A stretch of 23,547 nt of DNA from JBLHUT01 sp047629975 (GCA_047629975.1 JBLHUT010000018.1:1-23547), one strand, 5' to 3'; positions 14,223-23,107 are shown, counted from the first letter of the stretch. The notes: generated by a model not told the origin, from the letters alone. A program made the numbers and translations.

Positions 14223-17200
14223 CTAGTAGTCGCGCTCGAGAAAAACGCCTATGCTCGTGTTTCCGGTGCTGTCGGCGGCTCCTTTAAGGGTCACTGTGTC
14301 TGACAGGTCGATCTTGAGGTTGATCTCGCTGTCACCAGCGCTGTTGGTTGTCACATCGGTATAGGCGTTTTCGGTAATGTATGCGCCGGCGCGCACAGAG
14401 GTGTTTCCGCTTTCGTCGGTGCTGACATCCAGATCATCAAGACCGAACGAGTTGCGCAATTTTGCCAATGTGCCGACGCCGCCCTTCCCCGCAAGGGTCC
14501 GCAGGGCAACGGCCATTTGTGCGGCTTGCAACGCGCTGAGTGACTCGATCCCTTTTCCGAAAAAGAGGCGCGCCAGAACTTCGTCCTCGGGCAGTTCGGG
14601 TTCCGAGGTAAAGGTGATGACCGGATCTGTCGCAGGGCCGGACAGGCTTGTGATCGCTGTTATTCCGCCACTTTGCGCGCGCGTGACCAACGAGATTGTC
14701 GGCACGAACCCACCCGCAAGAGTGATACGTCCCTCATCAAGAGTGAGGCGTTTTCCAAGCAGATCAAGCCGCCCGCGCACAAGGTCGAATTGCCCGATTG
14801 GAATGATCGCGGCACTTGTTCCCGAGACCCGCAATTGCCCGCCAAGTTCGGCATCCAGACCGCGCCCCCGCAAGAATATCCGGTTCGGTGCATTGATGGT
14901 AATGTTCAACGGAAAGGGGCGCGCTGTTTTCGCCGGTGTGTTCGAGGGAGGTTCAATCCCCGCCCGCAATTGCGAGGCACGCACCGCGGCTGACAGGTTG
15001 CGATGTGTCATCTCCGGGATGTCCCCGCCAAAACTCAGGCCGGTTTCCGGAATGCGCACTTCGGTTTCGCCCAGAGTAAGGTCACCACTGATTTCTGCAC
15101 CGCCCGAAAGCGGCCCGTTCAGCCGGATCTGGCCGTCGATCTGTGTGTCGTAAAGCGCAGGATCACGCAGGTTCAAAGTGCTCAGGGCAATGGTCAGATC
15201 TGCTGGTAATCCGGCCCCCAGCCCGATCGGGCCGGTGACGCGCAATTGTCCACCATCCGAGAAACTGGCCTGTGCAAAAACCCCTGCCGTCCCGTTAAGA
15301 AGTTTGATCTCGGCGCTGAGTTGTTCAAGCGCCTTTTCCAGGGTCGGAAGGGACACGCGTGTACCGCTGGTTGTGATCGTACCTGACAGGGCCTTGAGCG
15401 CGGGTGCGCCGCGTAGTCTCAGGTCAAACAGTGCCGTGCCAAGGATCGCTCGGGGTTCCAGCAGACGGTTGAGCAGTGCCAATGGCGCACGCCCGACAAT
15501 GCCAAGGTCAACCGTGCTTGCATCAGGGGCGAGGGTCCCTGAAAGGCGGGTTTCAGCCGTGCCCGGTCCGTCGGTCGACAGATCGACAGCAAAGCCGTCG
15601 GGTTGTTCTGTCACGCGCCCATTGGCAGTGACCCCGCCGGACAGGCCGGGTGCAAAGGGCGAGATGTCGGGGATGCGACTTGTCAGGTCGATGGCTGTGG
15701 CGCCGCCGCCGACAATGCCGTCTGTCGTTGCGAAAACGCCGTAAGGGCCATCAACGTCGAACTTGACAGCGAACTGCCCCGCGCCAATATCGCGCGCCGT
15801 CCCCGAAAGCGCCAACGGCCCTGAGAACTCGGGTGCGATTGCACCGACATTCGGCATTGAAACCGAAAGGGACAGGTCGCTGTCTTGTGCGGCAAGGGTG
15901 CCGTTCGCGGCAAACCGTGACACCCAAGGACCCGTGCCGGATAGATCAACCAGCCACGACACGCCGTCGCCGGTTTGGGCGCTTGCGTTGACGATGACAT
16001 TGCCGGGCACGCCGGGGGCCAATCTGGACAAATCGCGCAAGGCCGCGGACAGCTGAACCTGTGTCGCGGTCCCGTTGGTTGTGCCGCTCACCTGTGCCGA
16101 TGTTTCAAAGGGGCCGTCGCCCGAGAAATCGACCTGCCATGTTGCGCCATCAGTGGTCTGTGCTGTTCCCGAGAATGCGACAGGGCCGGATACATCGGGT
16201 ACAATTGCGGACAGGTCTTTGATCATGGCCGAAACTGCGACTTGTGTCGCAACCAGATCGGTGCTGCCCTTCAGGCTGGCTTGTGCTGCAAAGGGACCGG
16301 TGCCGGTGACGTCAAAGTCGAACGTCTTGTCCGGGTTGCCAATCAATGCACCCTTGACGGTGACGGCCCCTGAAAACTCTGGTGCAAAGGGCGAGATATC
16401 GGGCAAGTCGATGTCGAGTTGGACATTCGTGCTTTGGGTGCCGATGCGGCCATTGATGTCGGCGTTCAGGGCATAGGGTCCATCAAGTGCGACATCGACC
16501 TGCCAGTCTCCCAAGCCGGCCTCACGGGCAAGACCCGATATTTTGACCGGACCGCTGTATTGTGGAACAATCGCGCCGATATCATCAAGTTGCGCCGAGA
16601 GTTCCAGATCGCTCTGGCCGCTGGCCAACAGGCCCGTGACACTGCCCGACACTCCGGTTGCGGTGATTTGCATCGCGTCGAGCCGTAAACCGAACGCGCC
16701 GCGCGCAGCCCCCCCCTGAAAGACCACGCCATCGGCCAGCAGCGGGTCAAGTTGTGCAATGCCTGTGCGCAGGCCGCTGCCACTCACACGGACCCGCCCG
16801 TCAAAAACGCCGCCGATCGGGTCACCTGATCCGCTCAATTGTGCGGTGACCTCCCCTTCAAGAGGTTGCCCGGCAAGTGCGGACAGTCGCGACAGGTCGC
16901 CGAACCGTGCGTCAACGCTGCCTGAAACGGTCAGGCCGCGATCTTCGATCAGGGCCTGACCGTCAATCGTCAGGCCATAATCGGTGCCGCCCAGCGTCAC
17001 ATCGCGCACGATTAATGGCGCGTCGGCGGCCCATTCCACACGCGCAGCTCCGTCAAGTACAGCCCCCAGCGCTTGCGAAAGCTTTGCGTCCTGCATCAAG
17101 AGGCCAGTCGCCGCAAAGCTGAGGTCGGCTGCTACCGCAGAGGGCTCGTCGGGTTGCGAAAGGGTGCCATCCGCCGACAGCGTCAGGGCATCGACCTGAC

Positions 17201-18368
17201 CGACGCCTGATTGCACAATCTGTGTCCCTGAAATGCGCGCGATCCAGTCGCGCCCGCGTGCGGCATCGTATTGTGCCTGCAACTCGATACGCTTTACGCG
17301 GGTGGTCGACCCGGGCAGCAAAACCGGCGCACCGCGCGGGTCTGCGATTGAACCGGTCAGGTTGAACGACAACGGCGCGCCCTGCGCTGAAAGGCTGGCG
17401 CGGCCGTTGAGCGCAAGCGAGGCGGCTTGCAGGTCGAACTGATCGAGTGTCAGGATGCCGGATGCATTCCGGCTTCCCTTTGCGATCAACGCCACATCGG
17501 GGCCAAAAAATGCCTGATACTGTGGCAGGAACAGGGCGGTTACGTCGCCACCGATGTTGACGTCAAATCGGGATTGCGTGTCATCGCCGCCCAGCGTGAT
17601 GCGCCCGGCAAGCCGGTCTGCCCCGTCGGTTGCAAGGCGCAGATCGGCACTGAAATCCGTGAGTGGCCCGTCGCCCTTTATTTCGGCCTCAAGCGAGGGT
17701 GCCCCCGGAAGACCAAGCAGGGTCGTGGCCAATCCGCCGGCGTCCTCCGACAACGACAGGTCAAGACGCAACTGGTTGGTTTCGTTTGAATAAGCGGCAT
17801 CTATGCCAAAGGCACCACGCCGGGCATCCTGACGGGTCATCGTCAGTTTTACAGCCCCTGCTCCGCCGTCAAGCGACAAAGCACCTGCCAGCGTTGCGGC
17901 AATTTCCTGACCTAGAACCGGCGCACCGATCTGTGCGTTGCCGATCGAAAGCTGCTCGATGTTGATCGACACGGGCAGTTGCGGCAATTTGAAGGGGGTG
18001 GCTTCGGCGGCGGGGGCTGTGTCGGTTGCCCCTGCCGGCGGCAGGCGCGGCAAGATCAATTCGGCGGCAGACAGCTCCTTGACCTCGATGCGCCCGCGCA
18101 ACAGCGCGCTGCGGCTCCAGTTGAGCACGACACCGCGAAGGGTCAGCCAGACGCCGTCGTCATCGGCGATTGTCAGCTCGTCCAAAGTTGCATTGCTGGA
18201 CAGCGCACCGGCAAAACCGGTGATCCGGATGTCGCGCCCGGCGCCTGAAAGCTGGTCTTCCAGAAAACCGACAATCAGTCCGCGATCATCCTGCGCCGTG
18301 GCTGGCGTGCCAAGACCAAGCATTGGCAAAGCAACGGCAAAAAACAGAAAACAAGTAAAGTTACGCAT
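14223..18368 (-). CDS. tamB: translocation and assembly module protein TamB
   Basis: The 1381-residue protein starts with a Sec-type hydrophobic segment (CFLFFAVALPMLGLG, then ATAQDD). It continues as a very long beta-rich, aspartate/glycine/serine-rich chain and ends in the conserved TamB/DUF490 C-terminal domain (FDLVRGRLDLLGKRLTLDEGRITLAGG, DEVLARLFFGKG, and a beta-strand-like terminal GNTSIGVFLERDY). TamB spans the periplasm as a hydrophobic beta-groove and works with TamA in outer-membrane protein insertion and/or phospholipid transport. Residues 540-965 are built of exact 61-residue repeats (separate entry). The start codon shares a base with the tamA stop (TGATG). The C-terminus is more conserved than the middle, as is normal. 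Confidence 0.96.
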   Translation of the reverse strand: MRNFTCFLFFAVALPMLGLGTPATAQDDRGLIVGFLEDQLSGAGRDIRITGFAGALSSNATLDELTIADDDGVWLTLRGVVLNWSRSALLRGRIEVKELSAAELILPRLPPAGATDTAPAAEATPFKLPQLPVSINIEQLSIGNAQIGAPVLGQEIAATLAGALSLDGGAGAVKLTMTRQDARRGAFGIDAAYSNETNQLRLDLSLSEDAGGLATTLLGLPGAPSLEAEIKGDGPLTDFSADLRLATDGADRLAGRITLGGDDTQSRFDVNIGGDVTALFLPQYQAFFGPDVALIAKGSRNASGILTLDQFDLQAASLALNGRASLSAQGAPLSFNLTGSIADPRGAPVLLPGSTTRVKRIELQAQYDAARGRDWIARISGTQIVQSGVGQVDALTLSADGTLSQPDEPSAVAADLSFAATGLLMQDAKLSQALGAVLDGAARVEWAADAPLIVRDVTLGGTDYGLTIDGQALIEDRGLTVSGSVDARFGDLSRLSALAGQPLEGEVTAQLSGSGDPIGGVFDGRVRVSGSGLRTGIAQLDPLLADGVVFQGGAARGAFGLRLDAMQITATGVSGSVTGLLASGQSDLELSAQLDDIGAIVPQYSGPVKISGLAREAGLGDWQVDVALDGPYALNADINGRIGTQSTNVQLDIDLPDISPFAPEFSGAVTVKGALIGNPDKTFDFDVTGTGPFAAQASLKGSTDLVATQVAVSAMIKDLSAIVPDVSGPVAFSGTAQTTDGATWQVDFSGDGPFETSAQVSGTTNGTATQVQLSAALRDLSRLAPGVPGNVIVNASAQTGDGVSWLVDLSGTGPWVSRFAANGTLAAQDSDLSLSVSMPNVGAIAPEFSGPLALSGTARDIGAGQFAVKFDVDGPYGVFATTDGIVGGGATAIDLTSRIPDISPFAPGLSGGVTANGRVTEQPDGFAVDLSTDGPGTAETRLSGTLAPDASTVDLGIVGRAPLALLNRLLEPRAILGTALFDLRLRGAPALKALSGTITTSGTRVSLPTLEKALEQLSAEIKLLNGTAGVFAQASFSDGGQLRVTGPIGLGAGLPADLTIALSTLNLRDPALYDTQIDGQIRLNGPLSGGAEISGDLTLGETEVRIPETGLSFGGDIPEMTHRNLSAAVRASQLRAGIEPPSNTPAKTARPFPLNITINAPNRIFLRGRGLDAELGGQLRVSGTSAAIIPIGQFDLVRGRLDLLGKRLTLDEGRITLAGGFVPTISLVTRAQSGGITAITSLSGPATDPVITFTSEPELPEDEVLARLFFGKGIESLSALQAAQMAVALRTLAGKGGVGTLAKLRNSFGLDDLDVSTDESGNTSVRAGAYITENAYTDVTTNSAGDSEINLKIDLSDTVTLKGAADSTGNTSIGVFLERDY
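15474..16751 (-). repeat. seven tandem 61-residue (183-bp) repeats within tamB
   Basis: In TamB, units start at residues 540, 601, 662, 723, 784, 845 and 906; the first six are exactly 61 residues and the seventh about 60. Typical units begin with a short motif such as APEFSG, VPDVSG, APGLSG or VPQYSG, contain (D/T)GP near position 29-31, and end in a phrase like LPDISPF or RDLSRL. The first unit is the most diverged. DNA identity between units is low, so this looks like old, maintained repetition rather than a recent duplication. Confidence 0.8.
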
Positions 18369-20209
18369 CAGAATGCCTGCCCTATGCCAATGTAGATCTG
18401 TACTGACGACGCATCGGCCGGACCGCCGTCCACCGGTGTGGCAACGTCAAAGCGGATCGGACCGATGGGTGTGTTATACCGCAGGCCCAGACCCGCACCG
18501 GTCATCCAGTTGCCGCTGCCATCATAAAAGGACTCGGTGCCGATGTAGGCGGTGTCGACAAACCCGACCACGCCAATCGACTTGGTCACCTGTGCGCGAA
18601 CTTCGCCGGCAACAGCCAGATAGGAGCGCCCGCCAGTTGTGGCCGTGCCTGTCGTCACACCCAGGGATTGATAGGGTTGTCCTCGGACAGATCCGCCACC
18701 ACCGGCAAAAAAGAGCATGTCAGGCGGTGTCCGGTTCAGTTCCGGCCCCCAGATCGCGCCGATCTGTGCTCGCGCAGCAAGCACAAGTCGCTCCCCGAAA
18801 GGCTGGTACGCGCGCCCGTCAAAGGTCAGTCTGGCACCGGATTCTGTGCCCGAAATGCCCAAAAATGGTTCGACCGTCAGATCCGCAAACGTGCCATCGC
18901 GCGCATCAAGCGCCTTGTCGCGGGTGTCGCGTGCCACTCTCAAAGGAATGGAGAAAATGGTAAAGTCGCCAGTGCCGGTTGCATCTGTCACCCGCGAGGT
19001 GCGGAACTTTAAGCCTGCTTCGGCCGTGATTGTGTCAGAGACGATGTGCGTGACACCGGTCCCGAAGGTCAGGCTGCGCGACAGATATCCCGGATCGTCG
19101 ATACGGGCCAGCTCTCCGGTGACGTAAAGGTCGGTGTCGGGGGTGAATGTTGCAGGGCGCTGAAAGCGGAAAGACAGGGTCACGTCGACCCCGCTGTCAA
19201 AACTTTCCGCGCCGGTCGAGCCTGAAATCCCGCCGATCTGGGCGATCTCGAAGTCGGTCCGCAAGCGTTCTGCGCCCCCAAGCAGATTGCGGTGCATCCA
19301 GAACCCCGACAGCGTCAACCCCTCCTCCGAAGACAGGTCCACGCCGAACCCGAACCGCCGTCGTTTTTCTTCGACAACAGCGACGCCCATGGCAAGTGTC
19401 TCGTCGCCAATGGCGTCGCCCTCACTAAAAGCGACGGACCGGAACGCGCCGGTGCGGCGCAGGCGTGCGGCAGACTTCTCACTCGCTTGGGGGGTAAAAA
19501 CCTCTCCGGTTGGCAGGCCCGCGATCTCGACAATGCGGTCGGTGCGTACACGCGTGTTGCCGCTCACCTGCAACGGGCCAAACCGCAATTTCGGGCCGGG
19601 ATCCAGCTGTAGGCGCGCATCGACTGTCTTGCGGGCGTGATCTGCTGTGATGGACTGACCTGCAAGGTCGGCTTTTGCGTGGCCGGCTGCACGCCAGCCT
19701 TCGATACCGGCGCGTGCGGCTGCGCCGATCAGGTTGCTGTCAGCAATCGCACCAGCGCGGAACTCGTCGGGAAATTCGGTACCTTCGGCTGTCGGTGTCA
19801 CAGACGCCGTGCCAAAGCGGAATTGCGGGCCCGGATCAACCCGCACGGTGATCACGCCAATGCGCGCGGGCGCATCAAGCGGAGACAGGTTTGCCGCCTC
19901 GCGCCCGTCAACGAGGACCTGTATCAACGCCCCATAATAGCCTGCACCATAAAGCGCACCGGTCAGGGCCCTGTATTCGGCGCGGGCCGTGGCCAGAAGA
20001 TCGGCGGGCAAAACGCGGTCCTCTGCAACAGCCGCGCGGAGCAAAGAGGCCCCCTCGACACGTTCTGTCAGGCCGGGGTCTGTGCCCGACACGGCAAAAT
20101 CCAGACGATCAAGCGCGTGGCCCGAGGTTGCAAGGAACACGATGGCTGTCGCCGCAAAAGAAATGCGGAGCAGTCTTGAACGCAGGTGCGAGCTTGAGAT
20201 TGCGTGCAT
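18368..20209 (-). CDS. tamA: outer-membrane assembly factor TamA (BamA/Omp85 family)
   Basis: From the ATG at 20209 the protein has 613 residues; an ATG at 20215 adds two. I prefer 20209 because AAGGG then lies eight bases upstream. There is a signal peptide (hydrophobic AATAIVFLATSGHA). POTRA domains follow (GYYGALIQVLVDGREA...; LRFGPLQVSGNTRVRTDRIVEIAGLPTGEVF...), then a 16-strand-type barrel with the Omp85 lid-lock-like motif GGGSVRGQPYQSLG. It ends with the strand VQIYIGIGQAF in terminal aromatic Phe. TamA sits in the outer membrane and partners TamB. It is the first gene of the tamAB operon, divergent from parA. Confidence 0.95.
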   Translation of the reverse strand: MHAISSSHLRSRLLRISFAATAIVFLATSGHALDRLDFAVSGTDPGLTERVEGASLLRAAVAEDRVLPADLLATARAEYRALTGALYGAGYYGALIQVLVDGREAANLSPLDAPARIGVITVRVDPGPQFRFGTASVTPTAEGTEFPDEFRAGAIADSNLIGAAARAGIEGWRAAGHAKADLAGQSITADHARKTVDARLQLDPGPKLRFGPLQVSGNTRVRTDRIVEIAGLPTGEVFTPQASEKSAARLRRTGAFRSVAFSEGDAIGDETLAMGVAVVEEKRRRFGFGVDLSSEEGLTLSGFWMHRNLLGGAERLRTDFEIAQIGGISGSTGAESFDSGVDVTLSFRFQRPATFTPDTDLYVTGELARIDDPGYLSRSLTFGTGVTHIVSDTITAEAGLKFRTSRVTDATGTGDFTIFSIPLRVARDTRDKALDARDGTFADLTVEPFLGISGTESGARLTFDGRAYQPFGERLVLAARAQIGAIWGPELNRTPPDMLFFAGGGGSVRGQPYQSLGVTTGTATTGGRSYLAVAGEVRAQVTKSIGVVGFVDTAYIGTESFYDGSGNWMTGAGLGLRYNTPIGPIRFDVATPVDGGPADASSVQIYIGIGQAF

Positions 20210-20293
20210 AACCATATCCCTTCATTGTCTAACTTAGGCCGTCAAAAAGCACCACATTGGAAAAAACCGTTCGGTTCGGAGCAGTGTTGCCAG

Positions 20294-20322
20294 TTGATTG
20301 GGCCTAGTGTTGAGGCCATTAT
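20294..20322 (+). promoter_or_regulatory. candidate promoter of the orphan parA
   Basis: TTGATT (20294-20299), a 17-bp spacer and CATTAT (20317-20322) match the sigma-70 pattern 4/6 and 4/6. Transcription would start near 20329, immediately before the ribosome site AAAGGAG of parA, leaving a very short leader. Confidence 0.35.
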
Positions 20323-20346
20323 AGCGGCAATAAAGGAGAGCACCAT

Positions 20347-20982
20347 ATGTCGGCCAAAACACTGACGATTGCGCAACAAAAAGGCGGATCGGGTAAGACG
20401 ACAGTCGCGGCCAACCTTGCGGTGTGCTTCTTGCAGCAAGGGTTTTCGGTGGCAATTCTTGATACCGACCCTCAAGGAAGCCTTGGGCGATGGTTTATGA
20501 CACGGCGCACCGTGATGGAGGATCCGGGGCTGGCGTTTTCCACGGCCTCCGCGTGGGGAGTGTCCTATGAGGCGGATAAACTGCGCGCGTCGCATGATAT
20601 TGTTATCATTGATACCCCGCCCAAGGCCGATGCCGATTTGCGCCCTGCTTTGCGTGAAGCAGACCTGATTGTCGTTCCTGTGGCGGCATCACAGGTGGAT
20701 TTATGGGCAACCGAAGGGGTTCTTGAACTTGCAGATCGTGCGCGACGACCCAGCCTACTGGTCTTGAACCGTGCACGAACGGGCACACGGCTGACCAGCC
20801 AGATGAGTGATGCACTGCGTGAGTTGGAGACCCCGACAGCCGATACTGTGCTTGCAAACAGGGTGCTTTATGCCGAGGCGTTGGGGGAAGGGTACGGTGT
20901 TGCGGAACGGGCGCGCACCGGCCCGGCCGCTCTTGAAATAGAAAGTTTGGCCGCCGAAATATTAAAGGTCCTTCAAGACTGA
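20347..20982 (+). CDS. orphan ParA-family ATPase
   Basis: The 211-residue protein is a compact ParA/MinD-type ATPase. The deviant Walker A is QQKGGSGKTT with signature Lys12 and Lys17; DTDPQGSLGRW (switch region) and IIDTPP (Walker B-type) are present. It lacks the N-terminal helix-turn-helix of large plasmid ParA proteins and no parB gene or parS-like site is seen nearby. Related small ParA-like ATPases position plasmids, chemoreceptor clusters, carboxysomes or other cargos; the cargo here is unknown. AAAGGAG lies at good spacing upstream. It is divergent from tamA, and the next gene is convergent, so it appears monocistronic. Confidence 0.85.
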   Translation: MSAKTLTIAQQKGGSGKTTVAANLAVCFLQQGFSVAILDTDPQGSLGRWFMTRRTVMEDPGLAFSTASAWGVSYEADKLRASHDIVIIDTPPKADADLRPALREADLIVVPVAASQVDLWATEGVLELADRARRPSLLVLNRARTGTRLTSQMSDALRELETPTADTVLANRVLYAEALGEGYGVAERARTGPAALEIESLAAEILKVLQD

Positions 20983-21063
20983 CGCGCGAGGGCGCAGCAA
21001 GATGACAAAAGCCAGTCGAAGGCTGGCTGCGTTCGGGGGGCTTGTCCGCACTTGGCCGGGGAC

Positions 21064-21098
21064 AAAAAATGCCGCAACCCATTTCAGGGCTGCGGCAT
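21064..21098 (-). terminator. rho-independent terminator of the cold-shock gene
   Basis: Minus strand: ATGCCGCA-CCC arms (one mismatch) around a six-base loop at 21069-21098, followed by a T run read from plus-strand As 21064-21069. It lies about 20 bp beyond the csp stop. On the plus strand the stem is followed by AAAAATTTT, so it may also stop parA transcripts, less efficiently. Confidence 0.82.
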
Positions 21099-21118
21099 AA
21101 AAATTTTGGGCGTCGCTT

Positions 21119-21325
21119 TTAGGCGACGGCGATGTTGATCGCGCTTTCACGTCCGTCGCGACCGGTTTCCAGATCGAAAGTAACGCTCTGGTTGTCAGCG
21201 AGGTCATTGAGGCCGGAACGCTCGAGTGCGCGAATGTGTACGAATACATCCTTGCCACCGGATTCAGGTGCGATAAAGCCATAGCCTTTGGTTGTGTTAA
21301 ACCACTTTACGGTGCCATTTGCCAT
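21119..21325 (-). CDS. cold-shock protein, CspA family
   Basis: The 68-residue single cold-shock domain is an OB fold with RNP1 KGYGFI (13-18) and RNP2 VFVHI (27-31). It binds single-stranded RNA or DNA and acts as an RNA chaperone. The start MANGTVKWFNTTKGYGFIAPE is typical. AAGGAG lies nine bases upstream. The gene has a candidate promoter about 130 bases upstream, giving a long leader as in cold-inducible csp genes, and its own terminator. Which paralogue this is, and whether it is cold-induced, cannot be told from sequence. Confidence 0.96.
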   Translation of the reverse strand: MANGTVKWFNTTKGYGFIAPESGGKDVFVHIRALERSGLNDLADNQSVTFDLETGRDGRESAINIAVA

Positions 21326-21482
21326 CCGTATGTCTCCTTTAGTATCATGCTGCCCACGTCGTTGCGGCAGCCTGGCGTCTGTCAGTACGAATCGATAGAG
21401 CTGACGGCCGGTGACGGAGACAGAAGATCGAGGCGGTAACTTTCGCTGGCGACGTTTTACAAGCTTTGCTCCGAAAACTCAA
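21326..21482 (-). promoter_or_regulatory. promoter and long 5' leader of the csp gene
   Basis: Minus strand: -35 TTGAGT (plus 21477-21482), 17-bp spacer, -10 TAAAAC (plus 21454-21459), predicted start near 21447. This leaves a leader of about 120 nt. The leader can form a GCTGCC/GGCAGC stem (11-base loop) shortly before the ribosome site and a GTCAG/CTGAC stem further upstream. Long structured leaders act as temperature-responsive elements in known cspA mRNAs; the same function here is inferred. Confidence 0.5.
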
Positions 21483-21544
21483 GTATTTTGTTTACCGATT
21501 CTGCCCTTCGAAAGGGGTGTAAGGCAAAGTTCATTTGCCTGCTT

Positions 21545-22591
21545 TTAACGCATTAGCTCAATAAAGCGGTCGATTTGTGCCAAATCACAGGACCAGTCAC
21601 AGACCAGCCGCGCATCAAGACCTTCGTCGGCGGCACCTTCGAGTGTGCCGCGCCCCCACAGATTATAAACCGCACCTGCGTCATGCAGTTTTTGATGTGT
21701 GGCGCGGGGCCAGTTGGCAAAAATCATGTTTGCGCCGGGTTCATAAAGCAGTTTGGCGTCGGGTATCTGCTTCAAACCACGGGTCAAACGGGCGCAGGCC
21801 GCGTTCGAGCGGGCAGCCAGATCGAGCCAGAGATCATTCGCCAGATAGGCTTGCATTTGTGCCGCAAGAAAACGGTTTTTTGAAAACAGATGGGCGGCAC
21901 GCTTGCGGCGGAGTTCGAATTCCCAGGCGCGCTTCGGATCAAAAAGAACAACAACCTCGACACCCATCAGGCCGTTTTTGGTGCCTCCGAAGCTGAGCGC
22001 ATCAACACCCGCACGCCACGTCATGTCGGCCGGAGTGCAGCCGAGCGTCACAAGCGCGTTGGCAAAACGGGCGCCGTCCATTTGCACCGGCAGGCCGAAC
22101 TCTTTTGCGATGCCGGTCAAAGCACCAATCTCGTCGAGGGTGTGAACGGTGCCTTTCTCGGTGGTCTGCGTGATGGACACGGGGCCACGTTGGACGCCAT
22201 GAACGCCGCGGATCCCTTCGCCCTCGATGGCATTGCGCAGACCGTCGGGGGTCATTTTGCCGTCAACACCCGGGACGAGGGTCAGTTTGGCGCCGCCGGT
22301 GAAAAACTCGGGGCAACCGCATTCGTCTTCGTGGATATGCGCCACGTCAGAGCAAAACACGGTCTCCCAGGGCTTGGTCAGGCAAGCAAGACTGATCGAG
22401 TTCGCCGCGGTGCCCGTTGCAACAAGAAAAACAGCCGCCTCCGGGGCCTCGAACAGGTCTCTTATCTGCTGGGTGACGTCCAGCGTCAGGGCGTCGCTGC
22501 CATAGGGGGCGGCGTATCCGGTGTTCGCGCGGGTCAACGCCTCAAGGACAGAAGGGTGAACGGGGCCGGTGTTGTCAGAGCCAAAAAACAT
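21545..22591 (-). CDS. ltaE: low-specificity L-threonine aldolase-like protein (beta-eliminating lyase family)
   Basis: The 348-residue fold type I PLP enzyme shows FFGSDNTGPVHP at the start, catalytic-type His85 in VAHIHEDECG, Asp172 in QMDGARFANAL and the PLP lysine K205 in SFGGTKNGLMG. Members cleave L-threonine or allo-threonine to glycine and acetaldehyde. Substrate range cannot be read from the sequence, and related enzymes also act on phenylserine or hydroxyaspartate-like substrates. I chose the ATG at 22591, which overlaps the stop of the upstream ycgN-like gene (TAATG); the frame extending to 22723 lies inside that gene. Its glycine product could in principle feed BHAC chemistry, but it is not part of the bhc cluster. 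Confidence 0.88.
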   Translation of the reverse strand: MFFGSDNTGPVHPSVLEALTRANTGYAAPYGSDALTLDVTQQIRDLFEAPEAAVFLVATGTAANSISLACLTKPWETVFCSDVAHIHEDECGCPEFFTGGAKLTLVPGVDGKMTPDGLRNAIEGEGIRGVHGVQRGPVSITQTTEKGTVHTLDEIGALTGIAKEFGLPVQMDGARFANALVTLGCTPADMTWRAGVDALSFGGTKNGLMGVEVVVLFDPKRAWEFELRRKRAAHLFSKNRFLAAQMQAYLANDLWLDLAARSNAACARLTRGLKQIPDAKLLYEPGANMIFANWPRATHQKLHDAGAVYNLWGRGTLEGAADEGLDARLVCDWSCDLAQIDRFIELMR

Positions 22592-23070
22592 TAGAGCGAG
22601 CCTTCGATTATGTGATCTTCCCAATCTTCTTCCGCAACCTCGAATTCCGGAATGGTCCAGCCTTGGACGGATATTCCGGCATCGTGAACAGATTGGGCGG
22701 TGCCTGAAATCAAGGGGTGCCAATCATAAAGCGGCTGTCCCTCGTGAAGCAGTTTATAGGCGCAAGTCAGCGGCAGCCAATACGCGACCTTGGCCACGCT
22801 GGACGGTGTCAGGCTGACGCAATCGGGAACGAACTGTTTTCGGATGTCGTACTGACCGCACCGGCAGGTTTCGCCGTCCAGCAACCGGCAGGCAACGCGG
22901 GTAAAGGCGACCTCGCCTGTGTCGGGGTCCTCCAGCTTGTTCAGGCAGCATTTGCCGCAGCCGTCGCACAGCGCCTCCCATTCACGGGAGTTCATGTTTT
23001 TGAGTGGCACCCGTTCCCAGTAACGGTCGCGAAGCCCGGAGCGGGGAATGGGATCATCTGATGAATTCAT
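22591..23070 (-). CDS. YcgN family cysteine-cluster protein
   Basis: The 159-residue protein has the UPF0260/YcgN pattern RYWERVPL followed by WEALCDGCGKCCLNKLED (Cys35, 38, 41, 42), then ACRLLDGETCRC, CVSLTP and WLPLTCAYKLL, and DWHPLISG near the end. The cysteine pattern suggests a bound metal, possibly an iron-sulfur or zinc site; the function of the family is not established. The start at 23070 retains the conserved RYWERVPL segment; a Met at residue 26 would lose it. No strong ribosome site is visible. It is the first gene of a coupled pair with the threonine aldolase-like gene. Confidence 0.9.
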   Translation of the reverse strand: MNSSDDPIPRSGLRDRYWERVPLKNMNSREWEALCDGCGKCCLNKLEDPDTGEVAFTRVACRLLDGETCRCGQYDIRKQFVPDCVSLTPSSVAKVAYWLPLTCAYKLLHEGQPLYDWHPLISGTAQSVHDAGISVQGWTIPEFEVAEEDWEDHIIEGSL

Positions 23071-23107
23071 GAAACTACGCTATTCGGTGTTGAACGGAAG
23101 GAAAAGG

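Noticed and set aside
15474..16751. CRISPR or satellite DNA reading of the 183-bp periodicity
   Set aside because: Repetition is at protein level within one long frame, DNA identity between units is low, and there are no spacer/repeat boundaries.
17938..18963. 341-codon plus-strand frame across the tamA-tamB junction
   Set aside because: The Arg/Ser/Gln-rich translation lies opposite two well-supported genes and has no ribosome site or motifs.
21010..21065. Hairpins AGCCAG/CTGGCT and TTGTCC/GGACAA as a parA terminator
   Set aside because: On the plus strand they are followed by As, not Ts, so they do not make a convincing intrinsic terminator.
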